From NCBI RefSeq assembly GCF_007050985.1, contig NZ_VHSF01000004.1:1-64000 (forward strand): a stretch of 64,000 nt of DNA, read 5' to 3'. This document shows positions 1 through 9,431 of this stretch, piece by piece. The position numbers and the translations under genes are program-made. Source of the DNA: Christiangramia sabulilitoris. Its GTDB lineage: Bacteria > Bacteroidota > Bacteroidia > Flavobacteriales > Flavobacteriaceae. Below the pieces are notes generated by a model. That model ran no database searches. It worked only from the letters and a program-made list of their open reading frames with translations, and had not been told where the DNA came from. The stretch's first letter is position 1; each line of letters opens with the position of its first letter.

Positions 1-1
1 G

Positions 2-667
2 GATTATTATTCAAGAGTTCCGGGTACTGTAATAGAAAATAATGTCATAGAAAACTCAGGATACCGAGGTGTTCATTTGCAGTATCAATCAGGTTTTATT
101 TTTAATAATAATTCTGTTTCTATTCAGCCCCACTATAATGGTACTTCATTATGGGTAAGTGATTCAGAAGGAGGAGGAGAGATAATTAATAATAGGTTGA
201 TAGGAGGTGGTCCTGGTTATCATGGAGTTTATTTGGGATCTTGTCAATCTCCTGTTGAAAATCCTGGACTGATTGCTAATAATGTGATAGCTAATTCTTC
301 TGAGCAATCAATTCAATTTGGCGGTAATACCAACTATCGGGTATATCATAATAGTGTCAACAATCAGGGAGGGGGGCGTGCTTTTCGAATGGGCTCTGGT
401 TCAGGGAATGAGTTAAGGAATAACATTTTCAGATCTAATAGTGGTTATGCAATAGAGGTATATAATTCTTCAGGAATAAGTTCTTCGGATTACAATGATT
501 TCTTCACCTCGGGTGGTTATCTGGGTCGTTGGGGTAATACTAATATTCCTGATCTTCCTACTTGGCAGGCAACTTCCAACAGTTTGTCTCAGATACAGAT
601 CTGCACGCCCAGGCAGAACAACTTCAGGATGCAGGAACACCTCTTCCAGAAGTGGCAACAGATATAG
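2..667 (+). CDS. Right-handed beta-helix domain, 5' part of a frameshifted secreted protein (partial)
   Basis: The frame is open from the window edge, so the true start lies upstream. The residues are rich in N, G and S with repeated hydrophobic-N-N steps (ENNVIENSG, IANNVIANSS, LRNNIFRSNSG), typical of a right-handed parallel beta-helix (pectate-lyase-like) surface protein. After WQATSNSLS this frame runs into residues unlike the family and stops at 665-667. The expected continuation of such domains (VSDTDLHAQ, then DAGTPLPEVATDIDG, then IGADEY) is found one frame back from about 580. So this and the next entry are most likely one gene, broken by a -1 shift (one base missing) between 553 and about 590. 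It could be a true mutation, phase variation or a sequencing error. A substrate for the beta-helix cannot be told. Confidence 0.75.
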   Translation, partial: DYYSRVPGTVIENNVIENSGYRGVHLQYQSGFIFNNNSVSIQPHYNGTSLWVSDSEGGGEIINNRLIGGGPGYHGVYLGSCQSPVENPGLIANNVIANSSEQSIQFGGNTNYRVYHNSVNNQGGGRAFRMGSGSGNELRNNIFRSNSGYAIEVYNSSGISSSDYNDFFTSGGYLGRWGNTNIPDLPTWQATSNSLSQIQICTPRQNNFRMQEHLFQKWQQI

Positions 668-3600
668 ATGGGGAAACAAGGGATGAGACACCGAGTATAG
701 GGGCTGATGAGTACAGCCTTATAAATAGATATACGATTACTTATACCTATAACGGCCAGGGCACAGTAGGACAATTACCTGATGCCGAAAGTTATGATGA
801 AGGAGTTCAGGTGGAATTATCGGCAATACCAGCTGATGGCTGGGTGTTTATAGGTTGGGGAGGAGATGTAGATCCGACTCTAATTGAGCAGAACCCCGTA
901 CTTATTACAATGGATATGGATAAAGAAATTACAGCCACGTTTGTAGAAGAACTTATTCTTTCCGCCATAGCCACTCCTGCCACCTGCTCTAATCTTGAAA
1001 ATGGAAGTATAGATTTAACTGTTTCTGGAGGATCAGGTGTTTACACTTACGATTGGGATAATGATCTCATAGGTTTATATGATGAAACACCTGATACAGA
1101 AGACTTATCAAACTTACTTCCAGACATTTATACTGTAATCGTAGAAGATGAAAATGGACTTAGCAAAAGCCTTTCAATTGAAGTAACTGCCGAGCAACAG
1201 GCAGTGGCATGGTATTTAGACAGTGATGGTGATAATTACGCTATTTCTACAGTAACGACTTGTGATTCCCCTGGAGAAGGTTACACTACTAATGTTTTAC
1301 CGCTGACTGATTGTGACGATTCTAATGCGACCGTAAATCCTGGCGCTACAGAAGTTATCGATGGAGTGGACAATAACTGTGATGGAACCATAGATGAAGG
1401 TTTTACCGATGCAGATGGCGACGGTTATGCCGCCGAAGTAGATGATTGTAACGATACTGATGTAGCTATCAATCCGGGGGCTACAGAGATCTTCGATGGA
1501 GTAGATAATAACTGTGATGGAACCATAGATGAAGGCTTTACCGATGCAGATGGCGACGGTTATGCCGCTGAATTGGATGATTGTAACGATGCTGATGTGG
1601 CTATCAATCCGGGGGCTACAGAGATCTTCGATGGAGTAGACAATAACTGTGATGGAACTATAGATGAAGGATTTACTGATTTAGATAACGATGGTTATGC
1701 CGCTGAAGTGGATGATTGTGACGATACTGATGTAGCTATCAATCCAGGTGCAACAGAGATCTTCGATGGAGTGGACAATAACTGTGACGGAACAATGGAT
1801 GAAGGCTTTACCGATGCAGATGGTGATGGCTATGCCGCTGAAGTGGATGATTGTAACGATGCTGATGTAGCTATCAATCCGGGAACCACAGAGATCTTCG
1901 ATGGAGTTGACAATGACTGTGATGGATTAATAGATGAAGGATTTACTGATTTAGATAACGATGGTTATGCCGCTGAAGTGGATGATTGTAACGATGCTGA
2001 TGTAGCTATCAATCCGGGAACCACAGAGATCTTAGATGGAGTAGATAATAACTGTGATGGAACCATAGATGAAGGATTTACTGATTTAGATAACGATGGT
2101 TATGCCGCTGAAGTGGATGATTGTAACGATGCTGATGTAGCTATCAATCCGGGAACCACAGAGATCTTCGATGGAGTAGATAATAACTGTGATGGAACAA
2201 TAGATGAAGGCTTTACCGATGCAGATGGCGACGGTTATGCCGCTGAAGTAGATGATTGTAACGATGCTGATGTAGCTATCAATCCGGGAACCACAGAGAT
2301 CTTCGATGGAGTAGATAATAACTGTGATGGAACAATAGATGAAGGCTTTACCGATGCAGATGGCGACGGTTATGCCGCTGAAGTGGATGATTGTAACGAT
2401 GCTGATGTAGCTATCAATCCGGGAACCACAGAGATCTTCGATGGAGTGGACAATAACTGTGATGGAACCATAGATGAAGGCTTTACCGATGCAGATGGCG
2501 ACGGTTATGCCGCTGAAGTGGATGATTGTGATGATTCCGATGCCTTTTTCAATCCTGAAACGATTTGGTACCTGGATACCGACAATGATCAGTATGCGGT
2601 CTCTACTACAACAGGTTGTGAATCACCGGGCTTGGGCTATACCATAACGGTATTACCAATAACGGATTGTGATGATACCGACGCAAATATATATCCGGAC
2701 GAAAATGGTATATGTTCAGAAAATCCCTGTTTAAATAATTCATCTCCTGAAATTATAAGTATTACTGCACCTTCAGATCCTTTTGAAATTGGAATAGAGA
2801 TCAACGTTGAAGCTACTTATACTGATGCAGAGGAGAATATTAAAAGCGTTACATGGCTGTGGGGCGATGGTTATGATTCTGATGGTACCTTTACAACTTC
2901 TGAAGTTTTTGGAAGCCATAGATATATAGCTCCTGGAGTATATACTGTAACATGTATAATTGAAGATGAATGTGGCGCATATACCATTTCCGATTATCAA
3001 TATCTGGTTGCTTATGACCCATCCGGTGGCTTTGTAACCGGGGCAGGTTGGATTTATTCTCCTGAAGGTTCCTATAGTCCTAACCCATTAGCATCTGGTG
3101 ACGCAAAGTTTGGTTTTGTTTCCAAATACAAGAAGGGAAGAAATATTCCTGAAGGAAGAACACAATTTGAATTCCTAAGCGAAGACTTTAGTTTTGTAAG
3201 TTCAGAATATGAGTGGCTTATTGTGGCTGGAGAGAAAGCAATGTTTAAAGGAGTAGGAAATATAAACGGCGTTCCGGGCTATAAATTTATGATTTCCGTG
3301 ATTGATAATGACGAATCGGGAGATAAATTCCGAATTAAGATTTGGGAAGAGCTTGGTTCAGAAGAATGGGTGATTTATGATAATCACATGGGGGCATCAG
3401 AGGACTCAGATCCAGAATCTGGACTTATTAGAGGATCAATAAAAATTCATAATCCAAAGGGGAAATCTAAAACTGATTCCTATTCCAGTATATCTTCAGC
3501 TGATTTATATACTCTTGCTGTGTACCCTAACCCCCTTGAAGCTGAAGGAGTATATCTACAATTCTCTGAAAGGGGAACAGATGAAACCTTCGTGGTTAGA

Positions 3601-3765
3601 GTCTATGACCTGTATGGAAGGCAACTGGCAGAAACTAATTTTTCGGTTAGCCAGTATGGCGGTGAATACTTCTGGCCGTTAGACCACAGCGGTTGGGAGC
3701 AGGGTATTTATCTCCTCAGAGCCAAAAGCAATACCCAGGAATTCCAGATTAAACTGGTCAAATAA
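562..3765 (+). CDS. Secreted protein, 3' part: beta-helix end, MopE-type repeats, PKD domain, T9SS sorting domain
   Basis: Continuation of the preceding frame; the apparent TTG start at 562 is only the first start-like codon after the stop at 550 and is probably not used. In order: the end of the beta-helix (to IGADEY, about residue 50); a bacterial-repeat-like segment (TYTYNGQGTV...GWGGDVD); an SprB-like segment (ATCSNLENGSIDLTVSGGSG); a WYLDSDGDNYA module; eight full plus one partial 45-residue repeats with paired Cys and many Asp, resembling the MopE putative metal-binding motif; a second WYLDTDNDQYA module; a PKD domain (WLWGDG...GVYTVTCIIED); and a C-terminal type IX secretion sorting domain (YPNPL, then VYDLYGRQL, then GIYLLRA...IKLVK). 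Known for the family: T9SS substrates are exported and attached to, or released from, the cell surface. The Asp-rich repeats suggest Ca2+ (or Cu) binding; this is inference. A terminator follows. Confidence 0.85.
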   Translation: MAGNFQQFVSDTDLHAQAEQLQDAGTPLPEVATDIDGETRDETPSIGADEYSLINRYTITYTYNGQGTVGQLPDAESYDEGVQVELSAIPADGWVFIGWGGDVDPTLIEQNPVLITMDMDKEITATFVEELILSAIATPATCSNLENGSIDLTVSGGSGVYTYDWDNDLIGLYDETPDTEDLSNLLPDIYTVIVEDENGLSKSLSIEVTAEQQAVAWYLDSDGDNYAISTVTTCDSPGEGYTTNVLPLTDCDDSNATVNPGATEVIDGVDNNCDGTIDEGFTDADGDGYAAEVDDCNDTDVAINPGATEIFDGVDNNCDGTIDEGFTDADGDGYAAELDDCNDADVAINPGATEIFDGVDNNCDGTIDEGFTDLDNDGYAAEVDDCDDTDVAINPGATEIFDGVDNNCDGTMDEGFTDADGDGYAAEVDDCNDADVAINPGTTEIFDGVDNDCDGLIDEGFTDLDNDGYAAEVDDCNDADVAINPGTTEILDGVDNNCDGTIDEGFTDLDNDGYAAEVDDCNDADVAINPGTTEIFDGVDNNCDGTIDEGFTDADGDGYAAEVDDCNDADVAINPGTTEIFDGVDNNCDGTIDEGFTDADGDGYAAEVDDCNDADVAINPGTTEIFDGVDNNCDGTIDEGFTDADGDGYAAEVDDCDDSDAFFNPETIWYLDTDNDQYAVSTTTGCESPGLGYTITVLPITDCDDTDANIYPDENGICSENPCLNNSSPEIISITAPSDPFEIGIEINVEATYTDAEENIKSVTWLWGDGYDSDGTFTTSEVFGSHRYIAPGVYTVTCIIEDECGAYTISDYQYLVAYDPSGGFVTGAGWIYSPEGSYSPNPLASGDAKFGFVSKYKKGRNIPEGRTQFEFLSEDFSFVSSEYEWLIVAGEKAMFKGVGNINGVPGYKFMISVIDNDESGDKFRIKIWEELGSEEWVIYDNHMGASEDSDPESGLIRGSIKIHNPKGKSKTDSYSSISSADLYTLAVYPNPLEAEGVYLQFSERGTDETFVVRVYDLYGRQLAETNFSVSQYGGEYFWPLDHSGWEQGIYLLRAKSNTQEFQIKLVK
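1399..2560 (+). repeat. Tandem 135-bp coding repeats (8 full units plus one partial)
   Basis: Units begin at 1399, 1534, 1669, 1804, 1939, 2074, 2209 and 2344; a ninth, starting at 2479, breaks off near 2560. Each encodes 45 residues starting GFTDADGDGYAAE and ending NNCDGTIDE. Two sub-types alternate: DADGDGY (units 1, 2, 4, 7, 8, 9) and DLDNDGY (3, 5, 6). Units 7 and 8 encode identical peptides, which points to recent duplication or gene conversion. A diverged half unit (from about 1306) precedes the array. Confidence 0.95.
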
Positions 3766-3787
3766 TTAATATTTAAATTCTTATTTT

Positions 3788-3821
3788 AAAATTCCCGGTT
3801 GTAAAAACAGCCGGGAATTTT
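3788..3821 (+). terminator. Intrinsic terminator hairpin after the T9SS protein
   Basis: Perfect 11-bp arms, AAAATTCCCGG (3788-3798) and CCGGGAATTTT (3811-3821). The stem can extend inward through TGT/ACA with a G-U pair. It starts 22 bases after the stop codon. Confidence 0.8.
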
Positions 3822-3897
3822 GTTATTAAATATGGGAAGCTGCTTCCAAATATTTTTGATTTATACAGAATATAAGAACCAATAAGAGTTACTTTCC

Positions 3898-3905
3898 TAA
3901 ATTTG
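3898..3905 (+). promoter_or_regulatory. Candidate -7 promoter box for the TonB receptor
   Basis: TAAATTTG matches the Bacteroidota -7 consensus TAnnTTTG and lies 31 bases before the first ATG at 3937. No clear -33 TTG is seen at the usual spacing. Confidence 0.4.
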
Positions 3906-3936
3906 TCATTCTATAAATCCAGGAATACCATTATCC

Positions 3937-6135
3937 ATGTTTTCCTTTTCAAATAAGCATATGAACCCTAAATTTTTATGGCTGGGAATTTTATTTATCA
4001 CGTTCCAGAGCTTCTCTCAAAACAATTTCATAGCCCGTATTCTGGATGGTGAAACAAATACACCACTGCAGGGAGCCAATGCCGTGATTAAAGGAACCGC
4101 AAATGGCGATACCGCCAATGAAGAAGGTTTAATTGAGATCAGGAATATTGCTCATGGAATCCAGACGATCGTTTTTAGTTATGTAGGCTTTGAAACTTCT
4201 GAAACGACCTATCAGTTTCCCCTTGCCGAAGACGGAATTAAAACCATCTATTTAAATCCGGCAGGTGAACATATGGAAGTGGTAATAATCAATTCAACCC
4301 GTTCCCGCAGAACGATTGCCGATCTTCCTACCAGGGTGGAAGTGATTTCGGGAGAAGAACTCGGGGAAAAAGGAAATATGAAACCCGGGGATATCAGGAT
4401 GTTGCTAAATGAAACTACCGGCATACAAACTCAGCAAACTTCAGCTACTTCGTATAATTCCAGCATCAGGATACAGGGACTGGATGGTAGGTATACCCAG
4501 CTGCTAAAAGACGGGTATCCGCTATATGCCGGTTTCTCCGGTGGCCTTAGTCTTTTACAGATCGTTCCCCTGGATCTGCAGCAGGTAGAAGTAATTAAAG
4601 GAGCTTCCTCAACCCTCTATGGTGGTGGAGCGATCGCGGGACTGGTTAACCTGGTTTCCAAAACTCCGGGTGAAGAAGAGGAGCTTAACTTGTTGCTTAA
4701 CGGAACTTCGGCCCTGGGCCTGGATGCCAGTGCTTTCTACTCCAACAGGTCCGGAAAGCTGGGAACGACCATCTTTGGTTCATACAATCTTGGAAGTCCG
4801 TATGACCCCGCCGATATTGGTCTTACCGCGATTCCCGAATTCGACAGGTACACCATAAATCCGCGATTCTTTTATTATCCTAATGATGCTGCCACTCTGG
4901 ATATCGGGGTGAATGTTGTCCTTGAAGAACGTACGGGAGGAAATATCGATTTTATAGAGGATAACAGGGAAGTAGAGAATCCTTATTTTGAGCAAAACGA
5001 TACTCAAAGGATTACTACCCGTGCGGGTTACGAACAGAATTTCGAGAACGGTTCCAGCCTGAACATTAAGAATAGTTTCAGCTTTTTTGAGAGAAAGATA
5101 CAGATCCCAGATTTTGTTTTTTCAGGAGACCAGTTCGCTTCTTTCAATGAGGTTTCTTACCGGTTTGGCAGAAATGATTCAGAATGGATCGCCGGACTTA
5201 ATTTATGGGCAGACAGTTTTACGGAAGATGATAATGTGGATTCCAGGGGTGTAGATTATGATCACCTTACCTATGGAGCATTCTTACAAAATAACTGGTG
5301 GGTTTCAGATTTTTTGAGCCTGGAATCGGGGTTAAGGCTGGATCACCAGAATGAATACGGCACATTTTTTCTGCCCAGGTTATCAGCATTATTCAGCTTA
5401 AGTGATGATCTTTCGGCAAGACTTGGAGGAGGATTAGGTTATAAAACCCCGACCATTTTCACTGAAGATGCTGAAAGGATACAGTTCGAGAATGTACTGC
5501 CCATTGATGTTTCAGAGACTGAAGCTGAGAGATCTTACGGAGCGAATTTCGACGTGAATTACCGCACAGAACTTTTTGAAACTATAGATCTAAGCCTGAA
5601 TACCTTGTTCTTTTATACCAGGGTGGATGATCCTTTAATTCTGACCAATACTTCCGCAGATATCTTTGAATATCAGCAGCCGAACGGGTACCTTGATACT
5701 AAAGGAATTGAAACCAACCTGAGGTTATCTTACCAGAATTTCAAATTATTTGTGGGGCATACCCTGGCAGACGTTAACCAGCATTATAGCGGTGAAACTT
5801 CAGAATTACCATTGGTGGCCCAGAACAGGTTAAACAATGTATTGGTGTACGAAATCGAAGAAAAACTGGTAATAGGACTGGAAGGCTATTATTTCGATCC
5901 GCAAAAACTGGGGGATGGAACTACCGGAGAAAATTACTGGATCTTTGGATTGATGACCGAATATAAATGGGAGAAATTTTCGCTCTTCCTGAATTTTGAA
6001 AATTTTACCGATACCCGTCAAACCCGTTTTGATTCTATATTTACCGGTTCAATTTCAGATCCACAATTCAGGGATATTTATGCTCCCGTAGACGGATTTG
6101 TGGTGAACGGTGGTATCAAGATCCAGGTACTGTAG
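3937..6135 (+). CDS. TonB-dependent outer-membrane receptor
   Basis: 732 residues. The signal peptide is clearest from the second Met (3961: MNPKFLWLGILFITFQSFSQ), so the true start may be 3961 rather than 3937. Next comes a carboxypeptidase-regulatory-like domain (about 30-110: ARILDGETNTPLQGANAVIKG ... YVGFETSE), a plug domain (about 120-245: TRVEVISGEEL ... QVEVIKGASSTLYGGGAIAGLVNLVSK), and a 22-strand-type barrel to the C-terminus. The layout is that of the FepA/CirA siderophore or B12 receptor class and not of a SusC glycan receptor: it is shorter than SusC (about 1000) and no SusD follows. It would take up a scarce ligand (iron chelate, haem or cobalamin) using TonB energy. The ligand cannot be assigned from sequence alone. 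The next gene is convergent, 12 bases away. Confidence 0.9.
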   Translation: MFSFSNKHMNPKFLWLGILFITFQSFSQNNFIARILDGETNTPLQGANAVIKGTANGDTANEEGLIEIRNIAHGIQTIVFSYVGFETSETTYQFPLAEDGIKTIYLNPAGEHMEVVIINSTRSRRTIADLPTRVEVISGEELGEKGNMKPGDIRMLLNETTGIQTQQTSATSYNSSIRIQGLDGRYTQLLKDGYPLYAGFSGGLSLLQIVPLDLQQVEVIKGASSTLYGGGAIAGLVNLVSKTPGEEEELNLLLNGTSALGLDASAFYSNRSGKLGTTIFGSYNLGSPYDPADIGLTAIPEFDRYTINPRFFYYPNDAATLDIGVNVVLEERTGGNIDFIEDNREVENPYFEQNDTQRITTRAGYEQNFENGSSLNIKNSFSFFERKIQIPDFVFSGDQFASFNEVSYRFGRNDSEWIAGLNLWADSFTEDDNVDSRGVDYDHLTYGAFLQNNWWVSDFLSLESGLRLDHQNEYGTFFLPRLSALFSLSDDLSARLGGGLGYKTPTIFTEDAERIQFENVLPIDVSETEAERSYGANFDVNYRTELFETIDLSLNTLFFYTRVDDPLILTNTSADIFEYQQPNGYLDTKGIETNLRLSYQNFKLFVGHTLADVNQHYSGETSELPLVAQNRLNNVLVYEIEEKLVIGLEGYYFDPQKLGDGTTGENYWIFGLMTEYKWEKFSLFLNFENFTDTRQTRFDSIFTGSISDPQFRDIYAPVDGFVVNGGIKIQVL

Positions 6136-6147
6136 ATTCCTTTAGAA

Positions 6148-8703
6148 TTAACTTAATTCTTTCCGAAGCACTACCAGCGGCGGACTTTTTATAACCCCAA
6201 GGCTATTGCTCAAACCAATCGTCATCACCAACAATACGATACCGGGTAACAGAACCAGGAACGGGATCCAGGAAGGAATAAACGTGGTTTCAAATACAAA
6301 ATAGCCCAGCAGTAGACTGCTTAGCAGCGATAAAAGTATACCAGACAGGGCGCCCAGTAGTCCAAGGTAAAAATATTCCAGGGCCAGTATCTTCAATATC
6401 TGCCTGCTTTTTGCTCCCAGGGTTCGCAATAGGACACTTTCCCTTATTCTCTGGTATTTGCTGGTTCTCACGGCTCCTATTAAAACGATGATACCTGTGA
6501 GTATACTGAAGAAAGCCATAAAATTGATAAGCCAGGAGATCCTGGTTAGTATCTTTTCAATGAGACTAAGCACCTGCCTGAGATCCAGAATAGTCACATT
6601 CGGGTAATTTTTTACAAGTTTCTGCTGTAGTTGTGCCGAGCTGTTTTCATCGGGAACTTTAGTGGTGAGAACCCTGAATTGAGGAGCCTCTTCCAGGACA
6701 CCCGTGGGGAATACTATGGAAAAATTGAGTTGCATTCTGCTCCAGTCTACACTTCGAATGCTTGCCACCACAGTATTTATTAATACGCCCTGGACATTAA
6801 AATCTATTTCATCGCCAACCCCAACCAGGGCATCTTCTGCAAAATTATTGCTTACCGAAATAGGAATATTCTCATTTTGAGGATTAGTACCAACCCATTC
6901 GCCTTCTTCCAGAATTTCAGAAGAGATCAAAGAATCCCGGTAAGTAGTCCTGAATTCGTGATCCAGGATCCATCGGTTCACTTTAGAGGTAGTATCTTCC
7001 CTAATCTCATTCACCGGAGTACCTTTGATGCTTTCCACCTTCATGCTTACGATAGGAATATTTTCCAGAACGGGCAGATCTTCAGAAAATATGGTGTTCG
7101 CTACATTTTCCTGCTGTTCCTGTTGTACATCCAGCAGGATCATATTGGGGCTGTTTACCTGTTCATCCAGGGTAGCCTGGGCTAATAGCAGATCCCTGGT
7201 AAAATATAAAGTGCTAATTAAAAAAGTTCCAATTCCTATTGCCAGGACCAGGATAAGCGTTTGATTTTGGGGCCGGTAAAGGTTAAGCAGGCTCTGCCTG
7301 GCAATAAAACCCCAGCCGGTGGGAAAAAATTTCCTGATCGCCTTTATAAATAAATTGGCTACCCCTGCCAGAATGGAAAAGGTCACTATAATTCCCAGGG
7401 TAAAAAATATGGAATACTTCCAGTTTTCCAGCAACCAGAATGCGAAGAGGAAAATAAATAAAAAGACTCCGGTAAGAACCAGGAACCCGGCCTTTGCCGA
7501 TTTCTTTAAGGCAGGATTCTGTACCCTTAAAGTTTGCAGGGGCGAAACGTATAGTGTCCCGATGAGAGGGTACAAAGCGAATAGGATAGACATTAGAAAT
7601 CCAAGGATAATTCCCATAAAGATCACTTTTGAATCTAGTGCGAGGTCCACATTAACCGGTAATATGTCCTGCAGAAGTAGGGGAAATAATTGCTGTAGCA
7701 TAAGTCCTGTTACAGTACCTGCAATTCCGCCAATTAAGCCGATGATTCCTATTTGAATAAGGTAGATTAGGAAGGTTTGTCTTTTGGTAGCTCCAAGACA
7801 TTTCAAAACCGCAATTGAGCGTAGTTTTTCCTTGATATAGATATGTATCGCACTGGCTATACCAATACAGCCTAGCAACAGGGCGATAAAGGCCACCAGG
7901 TTAAGGAATTTACCGAAGTTCTCATAGCGCCTTCCCAGTCTTTCGCTGGTTGCGGTATGGGTATCTAGGTCGGCATCATTAGCGTCCAGGATAGGATCTA
8001 TCTTCTCGTCAAATTTTTCCAGGTCCAACTTTGGATCGGCCAGGAAATAATATTTATACCCTATCCTGCTGCCTACCTGAACCAGCCCGGTTTGCTCGAT
8101 AAATCGATAAGGGATGATCACCGGTGGAGCAATAGAGCTGAAAAGAGATGCACTGCCGGGAACAGATTTTAAAGCTCCCGAAACCGGCAATGTCGTGTTG
8201 CCTATTTTTATACTGTCCCCCGTCTTTATATTCAATTGTAACATTAAGGTAGCATCTACTAATGCACTTCCTTCTTTTTGAAATATAGCAGCTGCAGCAG
8301 CAGGAATGGTTTCCAGCTCTCCATAAAACGGAAATCCACCTGAAATTCCACGTACGCGGACCAGTTTAGTTCCCTCATTACCCGGAAACGCCGCCATGGA
8401 AGCAAAACTTATTTCCCTGGCTTCTGGACCGCCCAGGGAATCCATAATAAACTGCACCCTTTCATTAGGCGCTTTATCGCTGTCTATAATATAATCTGCG
8501 CCCATGAGGGATTTTGATTGAAGCGCAATGGTGTTTTTCAGGTTATTGCTAAAGGATTGGATAGATACTACTGCCGCAATTCCCAAAACTATAGAGGCCA
8601 TAAAAAGCAATAGTTTCCTGCGGCTGGCTTTACCATCGCGGTAAGCCATTTTTACCAGCCATCTAAACCTTGCTTTCCTTGAGATCCCTTCTGCTGCAGG
8701 CAT
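6148..8703 (-). CDS. ybbP: ABC transporter permease, YbbP/FtsX family
   Basis: 851 residues with the MacB/FtsX permease plan duplicated. A first TM helix (about 28-50: LLLFMASIVLGIAAVVSIQSF) precedes a MacB-like periplasmic domain. Then come three TM helices of a first FtsX domain (about 255-390), further TM helices (about 405-500), a second periplasmic domain and a second FtsX domain (about 715-845: ILTGIIVLIGAVRTSKYQRIRESVLLRTLGA). The motif LRSIAVLKCLGATKRQ (first copy) and its counterpart IRESVLLRTLGAKSRQ (second copy) are the coupling-helix regions. It is encoded two bases after its ATPase and is divergent from a TesA-like gene, as in the E. coli tesA-ybbA-ybbP arrangement. YbbAP-like exporters are thought to act on lipids or on hydrophobic compounds made soluble by TesA; the substrate here is unknown. 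Confidence 0.88.
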   Translation of the reverse strand: MPAAEGISRKARFRWLVKMAYRDGKASRRKLLLFMASIVLGIAAVVSIQSFSNNLKNTIALQSKSLMGADYIIDSDKAPNERVQFIMDSLGGPEAREISFASMAAFPGNEGTKLVRVRGISGGFPFYGELETIPAAAAAIFQKEGSALVDATLMLQLNIKTGDSIKIGNTTLPVSGALKSVPGSASLFSSIAPPVIIPYRFIEQTGLVQVGSRIGYKYYFLADPKLDLEKFDEKIDPILDANDADLDTHTATSERLGRRYENFGKFLNLVAFIALLLGCIGIASAIHIYIKEKLRSIAVLKCLGATKRQTFLIYLIQIGIIGLIGGIAGTVTGLMLQQLFPLLLQDILPVNVDLALDSKVIFMGIILGFLMSILFALYPLIGTLYVSPLQTLRVQNPALKKSAKAGFLVLTGVFLFIFLFAFWLLENWKYSIFFTLGIIVTFSILAGVANLFIKAIRKFFPTGWGFIARQSLLNLYRPQNQTLILVLAIGIGTFLISTLYFTRDLLLAQATLDEQVNSPNMILLDVQQEQQENVANTIFSEDLPVLENIPIVSMKVESIKGTPVNEIREDTTSKVNRWILDHEFRTTYRDSLISSEILEEGEWVGTNPQNENIPISVSNNFAEDALVGVGDEIDFNVQGVLINTVVASIRSVDWSRMQLNFSIVFPTGVLEEAPQFRVLTTKVPDENSSAQLQQKLVKNYPNVTILDLRQVLSLIEKILTRISWLINFMAFFSILTGIIVLIGAVRTSKYQRIRESVLLRTLGAKSRQILKILALEYFYLGLLGALSGILLSLLSSLLLGYFVFETTFIPSWIPFLVLLPGIVLLVMTIGLSNSLGVIKSPPLVVLRKELS

Positions 8704-8705
8704 AT

Positions 8706-9386
8706 TTAAACATTTACGGTTTCAAGGATTCTACCGCCTTTAAGTCGCAGGATCTTCTGAGTTTTCCTTGCCAGCTCCATATCATGGGTGACGATAACCA
8801 GCGTGGTTCCCGATTCTTTATTCAATTCAATGAGTAATTCCACCACTTTTTTTCCGGTTTCCTCATCCAGGTTACCGGTAGGTTCATCGGCAAATAGGAT
8901 ATCTGGTTTGGTGCTAAAAGCCCTGGCCAGGGCAACCCGTTGCTGTTCTCCACCTGAAAGTTGCGAGGGATAATGATCAAAACGATCGCCCAGCCCTACT
9001 TTTTCTAACAATTCTTTACCGGCAGCAGATGCTGTTTTATCTCCCCTGAGTTCTAATGGCACCGCTACATTTTCCAGTGCAGTAAGGGTAGGGATCAATT
9101 GGAAATCCTGAAATACAAACCCCACTTTTCGATTTCTCAAAAGAGCCCTTTGATCCTCATTCAGGTCGTTCATGATGGTTTCACAAAGTTCAATTTTTCC
9201 TGAATCGGGCTGATCCAGGCCGGCGCAAAGGCCCAGCAGGGTGGTCTTACCACTTCCGGAAGGACCAACGATAGCAAAAGTTTCCTTTTCTTCAATTTCA
9301 AAGCTGATATCTTCCAGAACAGTGAGCTGTTTGGAGCCACTTTGATAGCTTTTCTTGAGATTTTGAACGCTTAAAATTTTTGCCAT
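8706..9386 (-). CDS. ybbA: ABC transporter ATP-binding protein, YbbA/LolD family
   Basis: 226 residues, normal length. Walker A GPSGSGKTT (residues 41-49, Lys47), Q-loop FQDF, signature LSGGEQQRVALARA (about 143-156), Walker B ILFADEP (Asp167, Glu168) and H-loop VTHDMELAR are all intact, so an active ATPase is expected. The class (MacB/LolD/YbbA) energises mechanotransmission permeases with FtsX domains. The permease gene begins two bases downstream, and the divergent tesA-like gene shares the 45-base intergenic region. Confidence 0.93.
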   Translation of the reverse strand: MAKILSVQNLKKSYQSGSKQLTVLEDISFEIEEKETFAIVGPSGSGKTTLLGLCAGLDQPDSGKIELCETIMNDLNEDQRALLRNRKVGFVFQDFQLIPTLTALENVAVPLELRGDKTASAAGKELLEKVGLGDRFDHYPSQLSGGEQQRVALARAFSTKPDILFADEPTGNLDEETGKKVVELLIELNKESGTTLVIVTHDMELARKTQKILRLKGGRILETVNV

Positions 9387-9431
9387 CTTCTTTCTTTTAG
9401 GTTTCTTTAGCTAAGCAAACAAAATAAAGAA

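Noticed and set aside
1399-2560. CRISPR-like regular repeats
   Set aside because: The 135-base period lies in one continuous reading frame, with no spacer sequence between units; it is a coding tandem repeat.
6144-6160. AGAATTA-ACT-TAATTCT inverted repeat between convergent genes
   Set aside because: Almost only A-T pairs and overlapping the ybbP stop; too weak to call a terminator.
7319-7756. 145-codon plus-strand frame
   Set aside because: It lies wholly antisense to the YbbP permease, whose TM helices explain its composition.
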